A stretch of DNA of 64,000 nucleotides from Bacteroidales bacterium (GCA_024409235.1 JAKSUA010000010.1:1-64000), one strand, 5' to 3'. Numbered from the stretch's first letter, positions 34,416-44,443 are shown. Numbers and translations: made by a program. Notes: a model not told the origin generated them from the letters alone.

Positions 34416-36210
34416 TATTCTTAAGTTTTTTAACATTTTCTAATTCATAATAAAAATTCGATGTGTTGAAATACAAAGAACCTCCATTTGGATTACCATA
34501 TCGTTTTACAACAATTCCATCTGTTGTTACAGGAATATTGCTGATTTGATTCTTACGTAATCCATTTCCAACATAGAAACGTATAACCTTATTGTTACCC
34601 GTAGAGTCTTTCATTATAAAAGAAACAGGCATTTTAAAGTCCGAATCAACATTTGTCCATTTTAATTGTAAATACGATATTGGGGCTAATTCCTCTTCAT
34701 TGTCGGTAAAATCCAACATATAACTAACCTTATCACGATATTTAGCCATTTCCTCCCTTGGAATCCAACGATACTGTAATGTTGGAATACGTTCGTCATA
34801 CAAATATTGTTTAAAATACCAGGAATAATCTTCTCCTGTTTTTTCATTTACATAATCTGTAAAATCCTTTACGGTAACAATAGAATTTCTTCGTGATAGA
34901 TTATATGATTTTAGGATATCAAAAAATAGACTGTCGTTATCCATTACATAGCGTAAACCGTGTAAAGTCCATGCGCCTTTCACATAAGGATCGGTATCGC
35001 TATAATCCCAGAAATTCACATCACGTGGACCGACAACAGGACGGATGTTTTTCATGCTTCGTTTCCAGGCATTTACGTATGTATCTCTCTTTTCTGTACC
35101 AAACATTCGTTCCACATATAAAAATTCAGAATACATTGCAAAACCTTCATGTATAAACACTTCAGCATAATCATCAACAGAGACTGTATTACCCCACCAT
35201 TCATGAGCAGCTTCATGAACTATTATATAATCCATATCAAACATGTTTTTGAAGCCATTTCCATAGGCTATTGCAGTTTGATGCTCCATTCCTTCATACG
35301 GACTTTCTATTAATTTGAAATTCTCTTTTGCCCAAGGATACGGACCATAGAAATCCTCGTAGGCGGCAATCACATCCTTTGTTTGAGCAAATGATTTCTT
35401 TGATTTTTCTAAATCTTCAGGTAAAACATAGTATTCCAACATAAATGTTGATTCCACACCTTTGTATTCTTCGGAATATTTTACAAAATCACCTACATAA
35501 AACGTTATGTTATAACTATTTATAGTATAATTTGTCTGCCATGTCCAGATTTCTTTGTTTTCTGTTGTTTCATGCGATAGTAATACACCGTTAGAAACAG
35601 CTGTCAAATCTTTCGGCACAGACAGTTTCATTCTCATTCCACGTTCTGGTTCATCAGAAAGATGGTCTTTACATGGAATCCAACAACTTGCACCAAGAGT
35701 TTCGCATGTTACTCCAAACCATGGCTTTCCAGATTTCGATGTTTTCCAAACCGTACCACCTTCCCAAGGAGGCAGATTTGCTTCGACAGGTTTTCCCTGA
35801 TACCAACAAGTTATTTCATGTTCTATATTCTCCGAAAGTCTATGAGGCACTGAAACAAACACAGCATTATATTCCCGTGAATATTCACAGCGATTGCCGT
35901 CAATTGTTATGGAATCTATTGATAACCTTGCATCTAAGTCAATCTGAAGAACATTTTGTTCAGGATTGACCATTAAAAATATCATTGTTACCGCTCCCTT
36001 AAAATATTTTTTCTCTGGATTAATATCAAGATCTATATCGTAGAACTGAACATCATAACATCTACGATATTCACTTAAATATCCATGAAGACTATCGGTT
36101 CTCGTAAAATTCGGATATTTTTTAGGTTTTGAATGTACACGTGGACCTGCAGCAGCACTGAAGACAAATACAATAAAAACAAATAATATGGTCACAAGTC
36201 TTTTTACCAT
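34375..36210 (-). CDS. Exported M1-family metallopeptidase
   Basis: A signal peptide (LVTILFVFIVFVFSAAAG) precedes the M1 aminopeptidase-like body. The zinc site is H332-E-A-A-H336 with the third ligand E355 in HEGFAMYSE; the exopeptidase motif (usually GxMEN) reads EGMEH at 306-310. The N-terminal beta-saddle domain covers about 50-250. At 611 residues it lacks the large C-terminal helical domain, like other short Bacteroidota M1 enzymes. The last 20 residues are Asn/Lys-rich and overlap the aminotransferase start. It overlaps the upstream gene by seven bases. Confidence 0.9.
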   Translation of the reverse strand: MVKRLVTILFVFIVFVFSAAAGPRVHSKPKKYPNFTRTDSLHGYLSEYRRCYDVQFYDIDLDINPEKKYFKGAVTMIFLMVNPEQNVLQIDLDARLSIDSITIDGNRCEYSREYNAVFVSVPHRLSENIEHEITCWYQGKPVEANLPPWEGGTVWKTSKSGKPWFGVTCETLGASCWIPCKDHLSDEPERGMRMKLSVPKDLTAVSNGVLLSHETTENKEIWTWQTNYTINSYNITFYVGDFVKYSEEYKGVESTFMLEYYVLPEDLEKSKKSFAQTKDVIAAYEDFYGPYPWAKENFKLIESPYEGMEHQTAIAYGNGFKNMFDMDYIIVHEAAHEWWGNTVSVDDYAEVFIHEGFAMYSEFLYVERMFGTEKRDTYVNAWKRSMKNIRPVVGPRDVNFWDYSDTDPYVKGAWTLHGLRYVMDNDSLFFDILKSYNLSRRNSIVTVKDFTDYVNEKTGEDYSWYFKQYLYDERIPTLQYRWIPREEMAKYRDKVSYMLDFTDNEEELAPISYLQLKWTNVDSDFKMPVSFIMKDSTGNNKVIRFYVGNGLRKNQISNIPVTTDGIVVKRYGNPNGGSLYFNTSNFYYELENVKKLKNNGTKNNNNKRNRR

Positions 36211-36779
36211 GTATAACCCAATCCGATTGTCACACTTCTATCGTATAAATCTAATCCTACAAGAGCAGAAAAATTATTATCAAATACATACATAGTTCCG
36301 GCAGCCATATTAAACCACACGCCATTATTCGGAACATTATATCTATAATTATTCTCCACAACATTTTCAAACTCAGTGTTTTTCAACACAAAACCAGCAC
36401 CTGCGTATATAAACCAGTTTCGAGTAAATCCACGTGCAACGCCAACATTTAACGAAGTTGTTTTGTAAGCAACCTCTTTTTGTCGAATACCGTCTCCGTT
36501 ACATTCTTCTCCTTCAATAACATATCGTCGGTTAAAATCTGATTTAGCTTCAACATAATACGATATTTTATCTTCGGCATTATGAATGAACAAAGCCGTT
36601 CCAAACTGCATTGAAGGTAGATTACCTACTATCATTGTAGTAATCTGCTTATTACGCTGGTAGAAATTAGTTGCTAAAGAATCTGTTTCCTCATCAGTAA
36701 AGAAATTCACCTGTGAAAATGTTGCCTGCGACAACAAAATCAATATAAAAAAGTTCAATATGAATTTCAAATCACGCAT
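36204..36779 (-). CDS. Exported protein, probable small outer-membrane beta-barrel
   Basis: A signal peptide (FILNFFILILLSQATFSQ) is followed by about 170 residues of alternating polar and hydrophobic strands that finish with an aromatic residue (DRSVTIGLGYTW), as in outer-membrane barrels. Glycine-rich strands such as NWFIYAGAGFVLK and WFNMAAGTMYVFD support this. No family is recognised. It lies 12 bp behind the M3 peptidase gene and overlaps the M1 gene, so it belongs to a peptidase transcript. Confidence 0.6.
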   Translation of the reverse strand: MRDLKFILNFFILILLSQATFSQVNFFTDEETDSLATNFYQRNKQITTMIVGNLPSMQFGTALFIHNAEDKISYYVEAKSDFNRRYVIEGEECNGDGIRQKEVAYKTTSLNVGVARGFTRNWFIYAGAGFVLKNTEFENVVENNYRYNVPNNGVWFNMAAGTMYVFDNNFSALVGLDLYDRSVTIGLGYTW

Positions 36780-36791
36780 AAATCCAACCGA

Positions 36792-38510
36792 TTATTTCAA
36801 TTTTTCAATTTCACTATAAACGAAATCGGTCAAATTTTTCACATAATCATACGAAAATGAAAATTCAATACCTGCAGCCTTGTATATTTCAGGAATAGAT
36901 TTCGTATAACCTAATTTCATAAATGCTTCGTAATGTTTCAATGCCTTTTGAGGATTCTCCTTATACTGTTTCCACATTGCAATTGCACCTAATTGAGCAA
37001 AACCATATTCAATATAATAAAATGGAACCTCAAATATGTGAAGTTGCTTTTGCCATGTGCATCTGCGGATATTTTCCAAACCATCCCATTCCACACCATT
37101 AGAACCTTCAAATTCTTTTAGGATTTTCACCCATTCTTCTTCCCTTTCATTTGCGCTATGAGTTGGATTTTCATATAACCAATGTTGGAATTTATCTACA
37201 ATAGCAATCCATGGAAGAACACTTAAAACACCTTCTAGCTGAGATTTTTTTGCACGTTTTAAATCTGCTTCATCAGGGAAGAAAACATGCCAATGTTCCA
37301 TGGAAATCAATTCCATACTCATTGAAGCAAGTTCGGCAACTTCCGAAGGCAAATCCTTAAAATCAACCAATGGAAGATCAGCTGAAATTATGGAATGAAT
37401 AGCATGTCCACCTTCATGAACAATCGTCTCCACGTCATGCAACGTACCTGCAGCGTTCATGAAAATAAAAGGAACATTGCTTTCGTACAAAGGATTATTG
37501 TATCCGCCTGGAGCCTTTCCTATTCTTGATTCAAGATCCCAATAATTATTATCGGACAATAACTGTAAGCACTGTCCGTAGAATGGTTTTATTTCATTAA
37601 AACACGCTATTGCTTTCTGTTTGAAATCATTGCTGTTTTCAAATGGTTTCAACGGAGCTTTTTGATCTGGATCAACATCCATATCCCATGGACGAAGTTG
37701 ATTCAGTTGTAGCTTTTCTTTTCGTTCCTGATTTAATTTAGAAAGAACAGGAGGAACAGATCTTTGTATAGCTGAATGAAAAGCAAAACAATCTTCTTTT
37801 GTATAATCGAATCTACAAAGACTTTGGAATTTATAATCTCTAAAATTCTCAAATCCAGCATTTTTTGCAACCTGATGACGTTTTCCAATCATCTTGGATA
37901 AATTGTCATTTAAAGATTTTTCATCCTGCAGACGTCTGTTTTGAATCATTTTATAGACAGTTTCACGAACCGATCTATCTGTTTTTTTCAAATAAACAGC
38001 CGCTTGCTGCAATGTCTTTGTTCCCTCAAATTCTATTGTCATTTGAGAAGTAATGTTGCCGTACTCCTGCTCCATTGTCTGCAAATCCGCAATTAACGGA
38101 ACATTTTCTTCGCGGAACAAAGCTTCGCGCTGCTGCATAGCACGTTTCATTATGCAGTAGTCACCTTCAAGTTGTTGGAAATATTCACTTGAAAGGCATT
38201 TTTTATCCAATAGATTTGAGTTCTTCTGAATTTCAGGATCAATTTCGGTAACAAATACATTGAATGAATCCCTCAATTCGGAGTTAGACGTATCACAGGT
38301 CATTTTTATGTAACGCCATGACATATCTTCTTCCAAAACAGCTTCCAATTCACTTCTAAATGCAAGAAATTGCTTTATTGCATCAGACGAGTCTATGTTG
38401 AAAGCCAACAACTGCTCAAAATACGGACGTACATCGTCCCATGAATTAATCTGTAACTCAGAAGAAACGAATTTTCTTTTTTGTTTTGCCTGATTCAACA
38501 AACTACTCAT
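36792..38510 (-). CDS. M3-family oligoendopeptidase
   Basis: The 572-residue cytoplasmic enzyme carries the thimet-type zinc site HEGGH at about 365-369 in VETIVHEGGHAIHS, with the third ligand Glu about 25 residues later in SEVAELASMSME. The N-terminal helical half and the final YIEYGFAQLGAIAMW segment are typical of the PepF-like group. The ATG at 38510 is chosen because the longer frame upstream only reads the lysine-rich tail of the preceding gene out of frame. The two genes overlap by eight bases. It should cut short peptides inside the cell. Confidence 0.92.
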   Translation of the reverse strand: MSSLLNQAKQKRKFVSSELQINSWDDVRPYFEQLLAFNIDSSDAIKQFLAFRSELEAVLEEDMSWRYIKMTCDTSNSELRDSFNVFVTEIDPEIQKNSNLLDKKCLSSEYFQQLEGDYCIMKRAMQQREALFREENVPLIADLQTMEQEYGNITSQMTIEFEGTKTLQQAAVYLKKTDRSVRETVYKMIQNRRLQDEKSLNDNLSKMIGKRHQVAKNAGFENFRDYKFQSLCRFDYTKEDCFAFHSAIQRSVPPVLSKLNQERKEKLQLNQLRPWDMDVDPDQKAPLKPFENSNDFKQKAIACFNEIKPFYGQCLQLLSDNNYWDLESRIGKAPGGYNNPLYESNVPFIFMNAAGTLHDVETIVHEGGHAIHSIISADLPLVDFKDLPSEVAELASMSMELISMEHWHVFFPDEADLKRAKKSQLEGVLSVLPWIAIVDKFQHWLYENPTHSANEREEEWVKILKEFEGSNGVEWDGLENIRRCTWQKQLHIFEVPFYYIEYGFAQLGAIAMWKQYKENPQKALKHYEAFMKLGYTKSIPEIYKAAGIEFSFSYDYVKNLTDFVYSEIEKLK

Positions 38511-39003
38511 CTTTTTTAGCAGCTTTTTTTGTTGTTGTTTTTTTAGGTTTAGCTTCAGCTTTTTCCTCAGTTTTCTTTGCTTTTGTTTCTTTTGCTTGCT
38601 TAGCTTCTTTCTTTTCTTCCTCAAATTGTAACAAATTTTGAGACAACAAAACATTATACCAATTCAAGACTTTCTTCATATCAGAAACATAAACACGGTC
38701 CTTGTCGTATTCAGGTAAAACATCACTGAAATATTCTTTAATATCTTCGTTAGATGATTTCGAAGTAACAGAAGTTTGACCTTTATTCTCCATTTTATAA
38801 ATTTTCTCAAAAATCTGAGACAATGGAACTTCCTCATCTTCTGTGAAAATTGCAATATCTTCCAATGCACTTACTTTCGATGTAAAATACACTGGCATTT
38901 TCTGATGTGTTTCCAATGATTCAACAATAATACTTTTTGAAGATTGAGCAACAAGTTTAAATAAACCTGAATGTCCTGAAATTGATAAAATGTCTTTTAA
39001 CAT
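38503..39003 (-). CDS. DUF5606 family protein with lysine-rich tail
   Basis: The first 55 residues (MLKDILSISGHSGLFKLVAQ, then MPVYFTSKVSALEDIAIFTE) match the DUF5606 domain of Bacteroidota, with a small SH3-like barrel character. A short helical segment (FSDVLPEYDKDRVYVSDMKK) follows, and the last 40 residues are Lys/Ala/Glu repeats that are probably disordered and could bind nucleic acid. Function unknown. It precedes the M3 peptidase gene with an eight-base overlap. Confidence 0.8.
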   Translation of the reverse strand: MLKDILSISGHSGLFKLVAQSSKSIIVESLETHQKMPVYFTSKVSALEDIAIFTEDEEVPLSQIFEKIYKMENKGQTSVTSKSSNEDIKEYFSDVLPEYDKDRVYVSDMKKVLNWYNVLLSQNLLQFEEEKKEAKQAKETKAKKTEEKAEAKPKKTTTKKAAKKDE

Positions 39004-39025
39004 AACGTATGTTTTTTATAGTGAA

Positions 39026-39778
39026 TTAATTGAAATTTCGTTGTTTTTTAATCTTTTCGTAAGCTTCGTTAATTTTCTTAAATTTCTCTGTTGCAGATTT
39101 CTGTACATCTTCGCCAAGATGACTTACCTTATCTGGATGATATTTTATAGCCATTTTCTTATAGGCCTTCTTAACTTCTTCGTCCGTTGCAGCCGACGTG
39201 ATTTCCAACATCTGATATGCACTTTCCAAATCATCGTAGAATGTTGCTTTTATTGACTGTGTATCAGCTGAAGATATTCCTAATCCTTTTGCTATAGTTC
39301 CTATTACATCTATTTCATTTTGATCTATAACACCATCACTTTGAGCTACTTGATATAACACATGAAGTAATTCCAAACGTGAAGCATACTGCATATTTTG
39401 CTTAATCTGCAAGCACACTTGTTGTAGAGGAATTTCTTTTTGTAAAATATCGCGTAAAGCATGAAGTAACTGCGTTGCTTTAGTTTCTCCAAAAGAAGCT
39501 AAAAGATATCGTTTCACATATTCTAATTCGGATTTTTTCACAATGCCGTCTGCTTTCATCACAGCAGCAATCAAAACCAAAAGTGAACTATAGAAATCGT
39601 TCTGCGACATTCGTTGTTGCTGTTGGAACGAATTTTCACCAAAATGCGAAGCATTGGAAGAACTTGTAACTTCCACGCTGTCAAACAACGAACCAATGGC
39701 ACCACCAATCAAAGCTCCGATGATTCCACCTGTTGCAAATCCAATTCCTGCCCCTATCAAACGACCTAAACGAACCAT
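39026..39778 (-). CDS. TerB-like and DnaJ-domain protein (DjlA-like)
   Basis: The N-terminus is a glycine-zipper membrane segment ([20 protein letters not shown], 10-30). A TerB-like helical domain follows (about 60-165, with [19 protein letters not shown] and [17 protein letters not shown]), and a C-terminal J-domain holds HPDK near residue 213. This is the order of DjlA-type co-chaperones, which stimulate DnaK at the membrane. At 250 residues it is close to the family's normal length. It lies one base downstream of coaE. Confidence 0.88.
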   Translation of the reverse strand: MVRLGRLIGAGIGFATGGIIGALIGGAIGSLFDSVEVTSSSNASHFGENSFQQQQRMSQNDFYSSLLVLIAAVMKADGIVKKSELEYVKRYLLASFGETKATQLLHALRDILQKEIPLQQVCLQIKQNMQYASRLELLHVLYQVAQSDGVIDQNEIDVIGTIAKGLGISSADTQSIKATFYDDLESAYQMLEITSAATDEEVKKAYKKMAIKYHPDKVSHLGEDVQKSATEKFKKINEAYEKIKKQRNFN

Positions 39779-39779
39779 T

Positions 39780-40358
39780 TTAATTCATTAAAGCATTATA
39801 AACCTTTATAACTTGAGGAATTACAAATGTATTATTATTTTCAATAATAAAATCGGCATTCCTCAAAGCTTTTTCAACCGATATTTGTTTATTTATTCTT
39901 TTTAAAACGCTTTCTGCATTACAATTATCTCTTTGCATTACTCTTTGTATGCGGATTTCATCCGGTGCTGTAACAGCAATTGATTTGTCAAAAAGCTGAT
40001 ACATATCGGTTTCGTACAGCAATGCTGTTTCCATTATTGTACATTTTGCACGCTGCCTATCACTCCATTTCTTGTAATCAAGCCACACTTGAGGATGAAC
40101 AATTGCATTTACTTTTTCACACAACGAAGTATCTGAAAATATAGCTTCAGCCATTATTTCTTTCTGCAAAACGCCGTCTTTATATACCTGTTCTCCAATA
40201 AGACTTTTTAACGAACTTATAATTTCATTGTTGGAATTCATCAATATTTTCGCCTTGCTGTCACTGTCATAAACAGGAATTCCCATACAAGAAAAAACTC
40301 TTGACACAACACTTTTGCCACAACCTATCCCTCCTGTTAAAGCAACGTATTTAGTCAT
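39780..40358 (-). CDS. coaE: Dephospho-CoA kinase
   Basis: CoaE phosphorylates dephospho-CoA in the last step of coenzyme A synthesis. The P-loop GGIGCGKS is at 9-16. The CoA-domain segment [11 protein letters not shown] and the late lid region ([20 protein letters not shown]), followed by NADFIIENN, are in family order. The length of 192 residues is standard. It overlaps the upstream ybbR-like gene by eight bases. Confidence 0.95.
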   Translation of the reverse strand: MTKYVALTGGIGCGKSVVSRVFSCMGIPVYDSDSKAKILMNSNNEIISSLKSLIGEQVYKDGVLQKEIMAEAIFSDTSLCEKVNAIVHPQVWLDYKKWSDRQRAKCTIMETALLYETDMYQLFDKSIAVTAPDEIRIQRVMQRDNCNAESVLKRINKQISVEKALRNADFIIENNNTFVIPQVIKVYNALMN

Positions 40359-41319
40359 TATTTTCGATAAGATTTGTTATAAATTCATTATTTACAGGAT
40401 TCTGATTTACAATCCTCACATAATCAGGATAACGAACAATTTCAACAGGAACCAATCCTTTTGACGTTCTTTTTTCATAATCAACAACAGCCTCAAAGTC
40501 AGACGAATAATATGATTGTACTTTACTCATTCCTACAAGGAATTTAATAAAGACTTTATCTGTCATCAAATCTATTGCAATATCATTTGGGACATTTACC
40601 AATTTTATTGGAATAGAAACACTTTGTTCTGTAAATTTTTCAATCTCACCAATAATTTGCACGCTTTCTGCACTTAAATCAACCGAAGGTATCTTTATTA
40701 ACGGAACACTTTCTGAAAACGACTCCTTCAGGCGTTTCTTTTCTAGTTTTTCCGCATAAATACCTGTAATTGTATCAATAGATTTTTTAGCACCATATAC
40801 AGTAACAGAATCCGGTTTTATAACAATTTCACCATCTAATTCATATTGCTGTTCGAATGAAAGCGAAATATTTGTTTTTACAGGAACACGTTTTGAATTT
40901 ACCTTATCAAACATGAACTCTATCTCCGAAGGATAAACATCTATAACCTTTAGAGGATCATTCAATACAGATGTTACTTGCGGATCTTTTGTTGACAGGT
41001 ACGAATGGTCGGAATAAATAGTTTTTCCTACATCAATTTTCACTTCTTTCTTTCCAAACAGATAATGTCCTAGTACTCCCCAGCCAGTTCCTTCAACTGT
41101 AATGGTTATTTTTCGAGGTACATCCGTAATTAACACTACTGATTTTGGGGTATTTTCATACAGCACCGGAAATTCCAACTGCACTTCATACGTTTTCCCC
41201 ATTTCTCTTGTAAACCAAAGAATTGAAGAAAGTATAAAGCACAAAATAAAAGGCATAGACCTTTTCAACTTCTTTGAAAAGAGTAAATATTTCTGACTAT
41301 ATGTTTTTTCCGTTTTCAC
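40351..41319 (-). CDS. YbbR-like domain protein
   Basis: A single N-terminal membrane anchor (MPFILCFILSSILWFT) is followed by extracytoplasmic beta-rich repeats of the YbbR type (for example VDVGKTIYSDHSYLSTKD, IVIKPDSVTVYGAKKSIDTI). In Firmicutes YbbR regulates the diadenylate cyclase; in Bacteroidota it usually stands, as here, between yajC and coaE without the cyclase. The role is therefore unclear. The 322-residue length is typical for the phylum. Confidence 0.82.
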   Translation of the reverse strand: MKTEKTYSQKYLLFSKKLKRSMPFILCFILSSILWFTREMGKTYEVQLEFPVLYENTPKSVVLITDVPRKITITVEGTGWGVLGHYLFGKKEVKIDVGKTIYSDHSYLSTKDPQVTSVLNDPLKVIDVYPSEIEFMFDKVNSKRVPVKTNISLSFEQQYELDGEIVIKPDSVTVYGAKKSIDTITGIYAEKLEKKRLKESFSESVPLIKIPSVDLSAESVQIIGEIEKFTEQSVSIPIKLVNVPNDIAIDLMTDKVFIKFLVGMSKVQSYYSSDFEAVVDYEKRTSKGLVPVEIVRYPDYVRIVNQNPVNNEFITNLIENND

Positions 41320-41332
41320 ATTGTAAAAATAA

Positions 41333-41362
41333 AAAAGGTTGACGAATAATCATCAACCTTTT
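41333..41362 (-). terminator. Terminator after yajC
   Basis: On the minus strand AAGGTTGA and TCAACCTT pair around a short loop, followed by a run of T, 22 bp past the yajC stop. Read-through or a promoter within would be needed for ybbR downstream. Confidence 0.65.
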
Positions 41363-41384
41363 CATATAAAATCAGTTTTTAGTC

Positions 41385-41699
41385 TTATTTCTTCTGATCA
41401 ACCAATGCAGCTTGATCCTGTAATAAGGCCGCCTTGCTTATTTTGATCACAACATCTTTTGAAATTTCTAACATTACAGTGTTATCTCCTTTTATTTCAA
41501 TGATTTTACCATAAACACCACCGATAGTAACAACTGAGTCACCTTTTTGTAATCCATCACGGAATTTTTGTTCTTCTTTTTGTTTTTTCATTTGTGGACG
41601 AATCATGAAAAAGAAGAAAATTACCATAATTCCAACCAACAACAATAAACTCCCAATACCATTTTGTTCTGGATAAGCTTGTAATAAAATCTGTAACAT
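41385..41699 (-). CDS. yajC: Preprotein translocase subunit YajC
   Basis: The 104-residue protein has one N-terminal transmembrane helix (GSLLLLVGIMVIFFFFMI), the MRPQ-like junction IRPQMKKQKEEQKFRDGLQK, and the beta-rich cytoplasmic part (GDSVVTIGGVYGKIIEIKG). YajC associates with SecDF to assist protein export. A TAATTTTG -7 box at 41723-41730 gives it a promoter of its own. Confidence 0.95.
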   Translation of the reverse strand: MLQILLQAYPEQNGIGSLLLLVGIMVIFFFFMIRPQMKKQKEEQKFRDGLQKGDSVVTIGGVYGKIIEIKGDNTVMLEISKDVVIKISKAALLQDQAALVDQKK

Positions 41700-41722
41700 A
41701 TTTTTTCTATTTAAATTTTATG

Positions 41723-41730
41723 CAAAATTA
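41723..41730 (-). promoter_or_regulatory. -7 box for yajC
   Basis: TAATTTTG on the minus strand, 24 bp before the start, fits the TAnnTTTG consensus. Confidence 0.45.
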
Positions 41731-41788
41731 TATCTTTCGTATTAATACCAATCTTTTTATAGACCAAATGCAGAAAAAAACATTCTAA

Positions 41789-42205
41789 TTATTCCCCTAC
41801 AACCTGCGCTGTGAACTGCAACAGATTTCGAGAAGGTATTGTGTTAGAATAAACAGCGACCTGTTTTGTTTTGTTTCCAAGGCTTTGATGCTGTGTGTCG
41901 AACTTCACACGAATCTTGCCTCTTTCTCCTGGTTTTACAGGCTCTTTCGTCCATTCTGGCGTTGTACAGCCACAAGATGGGTCAACTTCATCAATAATTA
42001 AATCGATATTTCCGGTATTTGTAAAGAAATACGTATGTTCAACAATCTGTCCCTTCACAATTTCGCCAAAGGAATAGGTTTTTTTATCAAATTCTATCGA
42101 AGTTACCGTGTCTGTAATATTGTTATCTGCAGTATTCGTTGAATTTGAATGGCAGGCACTTGCGAAAAAAAGTGCAATAGGAATTATCCAAGCAATACGT
42201 CTCAT
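41789..42205 (-). CDS. DUF1573 domain lipoprotein
   Basis: A lipoprotein signal (AWIIPIALFFASAC) is followed by a single Ig-like DUF1573 domain with its usual phrases: FDKKTYSFGEIVKGQIVEHT, FTNTGNIDLIIDEVDPSCGC and PVKPGERGKIRVKFDT. The domain is abundant in Bacteroidota envelopes and has no firm function. The ATG overlaps the stop of nusB by four bases, so the lipoprotein is translated with an antitermination factor, an arrangement I recall as common in the phylum. Confidence 0.88.
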   Translation of the reverse strand: MRRIAWIIPIALFFASACHSNSTNTADNNITDTVTSIEFDKKTYSFGEIVKGQIVEHTYFFTNTGNIDLIIDEVDPSCGCTTPEWTKEPVKPGERGKIRVKFDTQHQSLGNKTKQVAVYSNTIPSRNLLQFTAQVVGE

Positions 42206-43167
42206 TGTTTTTCTATTAAACCGCGGCCAACTTTCTTAATTTTTCCTTCGTTTTTAAGCTCTTCAGCCACTTTATACATGATTCCGTTTACGAACTGACC
42301 ACTGTTAGCCGTGCTATACCATTTTGCCAATTCTATATATTCGTTCATTGAAACAGGAATTGGAATTTCTTTAAATGTTATCATTTCCGTAATTGCCAAC
42401 TGCATGATAATCACATCAATCTCTGCAACACGTTCCATTTTCCAGTTCTTTAAACTTTTCTCAATGTAAGGATTGATTTCATTCCACTGATTAACTGCTT
42501 TTGTGAATAAAGTATAACCAAAATCATGAGTTGAAGCATCAGCAAACATTGGAAGAATTTCTCCTCCATTTTCATTAGTTTCTGAAAATCCTTTTATGGT
42601 TTTTTCTACCATAGAAACCACATTATCAACATCATCGTTCCAGAAAATGGAATTTTCTTCAAATGAATCAAATAAAGACTCTGTTTCAGCAACAATGTTC
42701 AACAAAATGGTTCTGACAAAATTCTTATCAGCAGCATAAGAATCTTCTGCGGCTAAATATTCGTCATATAGTTCAGAAGAAACTATCGTGTTAAAAATCT
42801 CTTTAAAAGCAACTTTATAAGATTCTATAGAAAGTTTCTCATTAGTTATTATAGATACAAAATCAGGATTATCCTCTAATTGTTTCAAAACACGGTTTGA
42901 TGCAAATTTTTCAAGACGTTTCCAAGCAGCTTCGTCTTTTATCTGTCTTTCCTGAATCTGCGAAATACGAAATTCAGCATAACTACGTAATTCTGAAAGG
43001 ATTAACAAAAATGTCAAATACTGTTCGTATGATTTTTTCAAACTAAATTCCAATTCTTTATAGAAAACTTTAAAGTCTGGATTTTCTTCTTTTTTATACG
43101 CATACAAAGTTTGCAGAACTTTAATTCTAATAAGATGCCTGCCAATCATACTAATCTTACGATCCAT
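42202..43167 (-). CDS. nusB: Transcription antitermination protein NusB (long form)
   Basis: NusB joins the boxA antitermination complex for rRNA transcription. At 321 residues this is the Bacteroidota form, with an inserted middle portion between two parts of the NusB fold. The N-terminal RRHLIRIKV-like start (MIGRHLIRIKVLQTLYAYKK) and the C-terminal AEIDVIIMQLAITEMITFKE with PVSMNEYIELAKWYSTANSG are diagnostic. The Met six residues downstream is an alternative start and matches the usual family beginning. Confidence 0.93.
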   Translation of the reverse strand: MDRKISMIGRHLIRIKVLQTLYAYKKEENPDFKVFYKELEFSLKKSYEQYLTFLLILSELRSYAEFRISQIQERQIKDEAAWKRLEKFASNRVLKQLEDNPDFVSIITNEKLSIESYKVAFKEIFNTIVSSELYDEYLAAEDSYAADKNFVRTILLNIVAETESLFDSFEENSIFWNDDVDNVVSMVEKTIKGFSETNENGGEILPMFADASTHDFGYTLFTKAVNQWNEINPYIEKSLKNWKMERVAEIDVIIMQLAITEMITFKEIPIPVSMNEYIELAKWYSTANSGQFVNGIMYKVAEELKNEGKIKKVGRGLIEKQ

Positions 43168-43192
43168 AACTCAATGACCATTTTGTTTGTTG

Positions 43193-43200
43193 CAAAAATA
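43193..43200 (-). promoter_or_regulatory. -7 box for the nusB-DUF1573 operon
   Basis: TATTTTTG on the minus strand, 26 bp before the nusB start; no clear -33 TTTG. Confidence 0.4.
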
Positions 43201-43370
43201 TATAAAGTTTAGAACTTCACATAGAATTGTCTTCAAAAAAGCAACATTTACTTTTTTCACATTTTAATATACTTTTCAACAATACAATAAAATTTGACTT
43301 TTTTTGTTTCAACAAGAGTATGAAATTTGTAATTTCGGTCGATTTTTAAAAAGAACATAAAAACAGCTCT

Positions 43371-44387
43371 ATGAACGATAATTCTATAGCAAATGGCGGT
43401 CACGTTGATATTATGGAACTCAACAACCGTATTCAGCAAGAAAGTGCATTTGTGGATTTGATTTCCCACGAGATGCAGAAAGTTATAGTTGGTCAGAAGG
43501 ATTTAATTGAAGGTTTGCTAATCGGCTTGCTTTCCAATGGCAACATTCTATTGGAAGGTGTTCCAGGATTAGCAAAAACACTCGCCATCAACACATTAGC
43601 AAAAACTCTTGATGCTTCATTCAGCCGTATTCAGTTCACCCCGGATTTATTACCAGCAGACTTGTTGGGAACTATGATTTACAGCCAGAAGAAAGAAGAT
43701 TTTGAAGTAAAAAAAGGTCCGATTTTCGCTAATTTCATTCTTGCAGACGAAATTAACCGTGCACCTTCAAAAGTTCAGAGTGCATTGCTCGAAGCCATGC
43801 AGGAACGCCAGGTTACAATTGGTCCGAATACCTACAAGTTAGAAGAACCTTTTCTTGTTATGGCAACTCAAAATCCAATTGAACAAGAAGGAACATATCC
43901 TCTTCCCGAAGCACAAGTTGACCGCTTTATGTTAAAAATAATCGTAGGTTATCCTAAAAAAGAAGAGGAACAAACGATTATACGCCAAAACCTTCAGAAA
44001 ATATTCCCTGTGGCAAATCAAGTAGTTTCTACAGAGGCAATTATTAAAGCACGACGAATTGTATCTGAAGTGTATATGGACGAAAAAATCGAGAAATACA
44101 TCGTAGATATAATTTTTGCTACACGATTCCCTGAACAGTACAAATTAAGTGATTTAAAGCCTTTGATCAGCTTTGGTTGTTCACCTCGTGCAGGAATAAG
44201 CCTTGCAAAAGCAGCAAAAGCCTATGCATTCATAAAACGTCGCGGTTATGTGATTCCAGAGGACATTCGTGCAGTATGCCATTCCGTTCTTCGTCATAGA
44301 ATTGGTTTGACTTATGAAGCCGAAGCAGAAAATGTTTCAACAGAGGACATCATTACTAAGATTGTAAATGCTGTTGACGTTCCATAA
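43371..44387 (+). CDS. MoxR-family AAA ATPase
   Basis: The 338-residue protein has Walker A GVPGLAKT at 63-70, Walker B ILADEINRAPSKVQ near 124, and the sensor region MATQNPIEQEGTYPLPEAQV near 165. MoxR ATPases act as chaperones for von Willebrand-domain partners, and it heads a Bat operon (MoxR, DUF58, a membrane protein, BatA, BatB). The Bat proteins were first linked to aerotolerance in Bacteroides fragilis. Gene order and spacing are normal except for a 56-bp gap holding a small GC-rich hairpin before the next gene. Confidence 0.93.
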   Translation: MNDNSIANGGHVDIMELNNRIQQESAFVDLISHEMQKVIVGQKDLIEGLLIGLLSNGNILLEGVPGLAKTLAINTLAKTLDASFSRIQFTPDLLPADLLGTMIYSQKKEDFEVKKGPIFANFILADEINRAPSKVQSALLEAMQERQVTIGPNTYKLEEPFLVMATQNPIEQEGTYPLPEAQVDRFMLKIIVGYPKKEEEQTIIRQNLQKIFPVANQVVSTEAIIKARRIVSEVYMDEKIEKYIVDIIFATRFPEQYKLSDLKPLISFGCSPRAGISLAKAAKAYAFIKRRGYVIPEDIRAVCHSVLRHRIGLTYEAEAENVSTEDIITKIVNAVDVP

Positions 44388-44408
44388 CAAACGATTTGTA
44401 ATATGTAA

Positions 44409-44427
44409 GGGCGTATCGCATACGCCC
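44409..44427. repeat. REP-like perfect hairpin inside the Bat operon
   Basis: GGGCGTA and TACGCCC flank TCGCA in a perfect seven-pair stem with no T-run. It stands between moxR and the DUF58 gene, a gap that is usually very small. The form resembles short interspersed palindromes of many bacteria; whether it repeats in this genome cannot be seen here. Confidence 0.5.
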
Positions 44428-44443
44428 AAAAAGCGATAATACA

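Noticed and set aside
38511..38654. Upstream extension of the M3 peptidase by 48 residues
   Set aside because: It is the lysine-rich tail of the DUF5606 gene read in another frame; the family start is at 38510.
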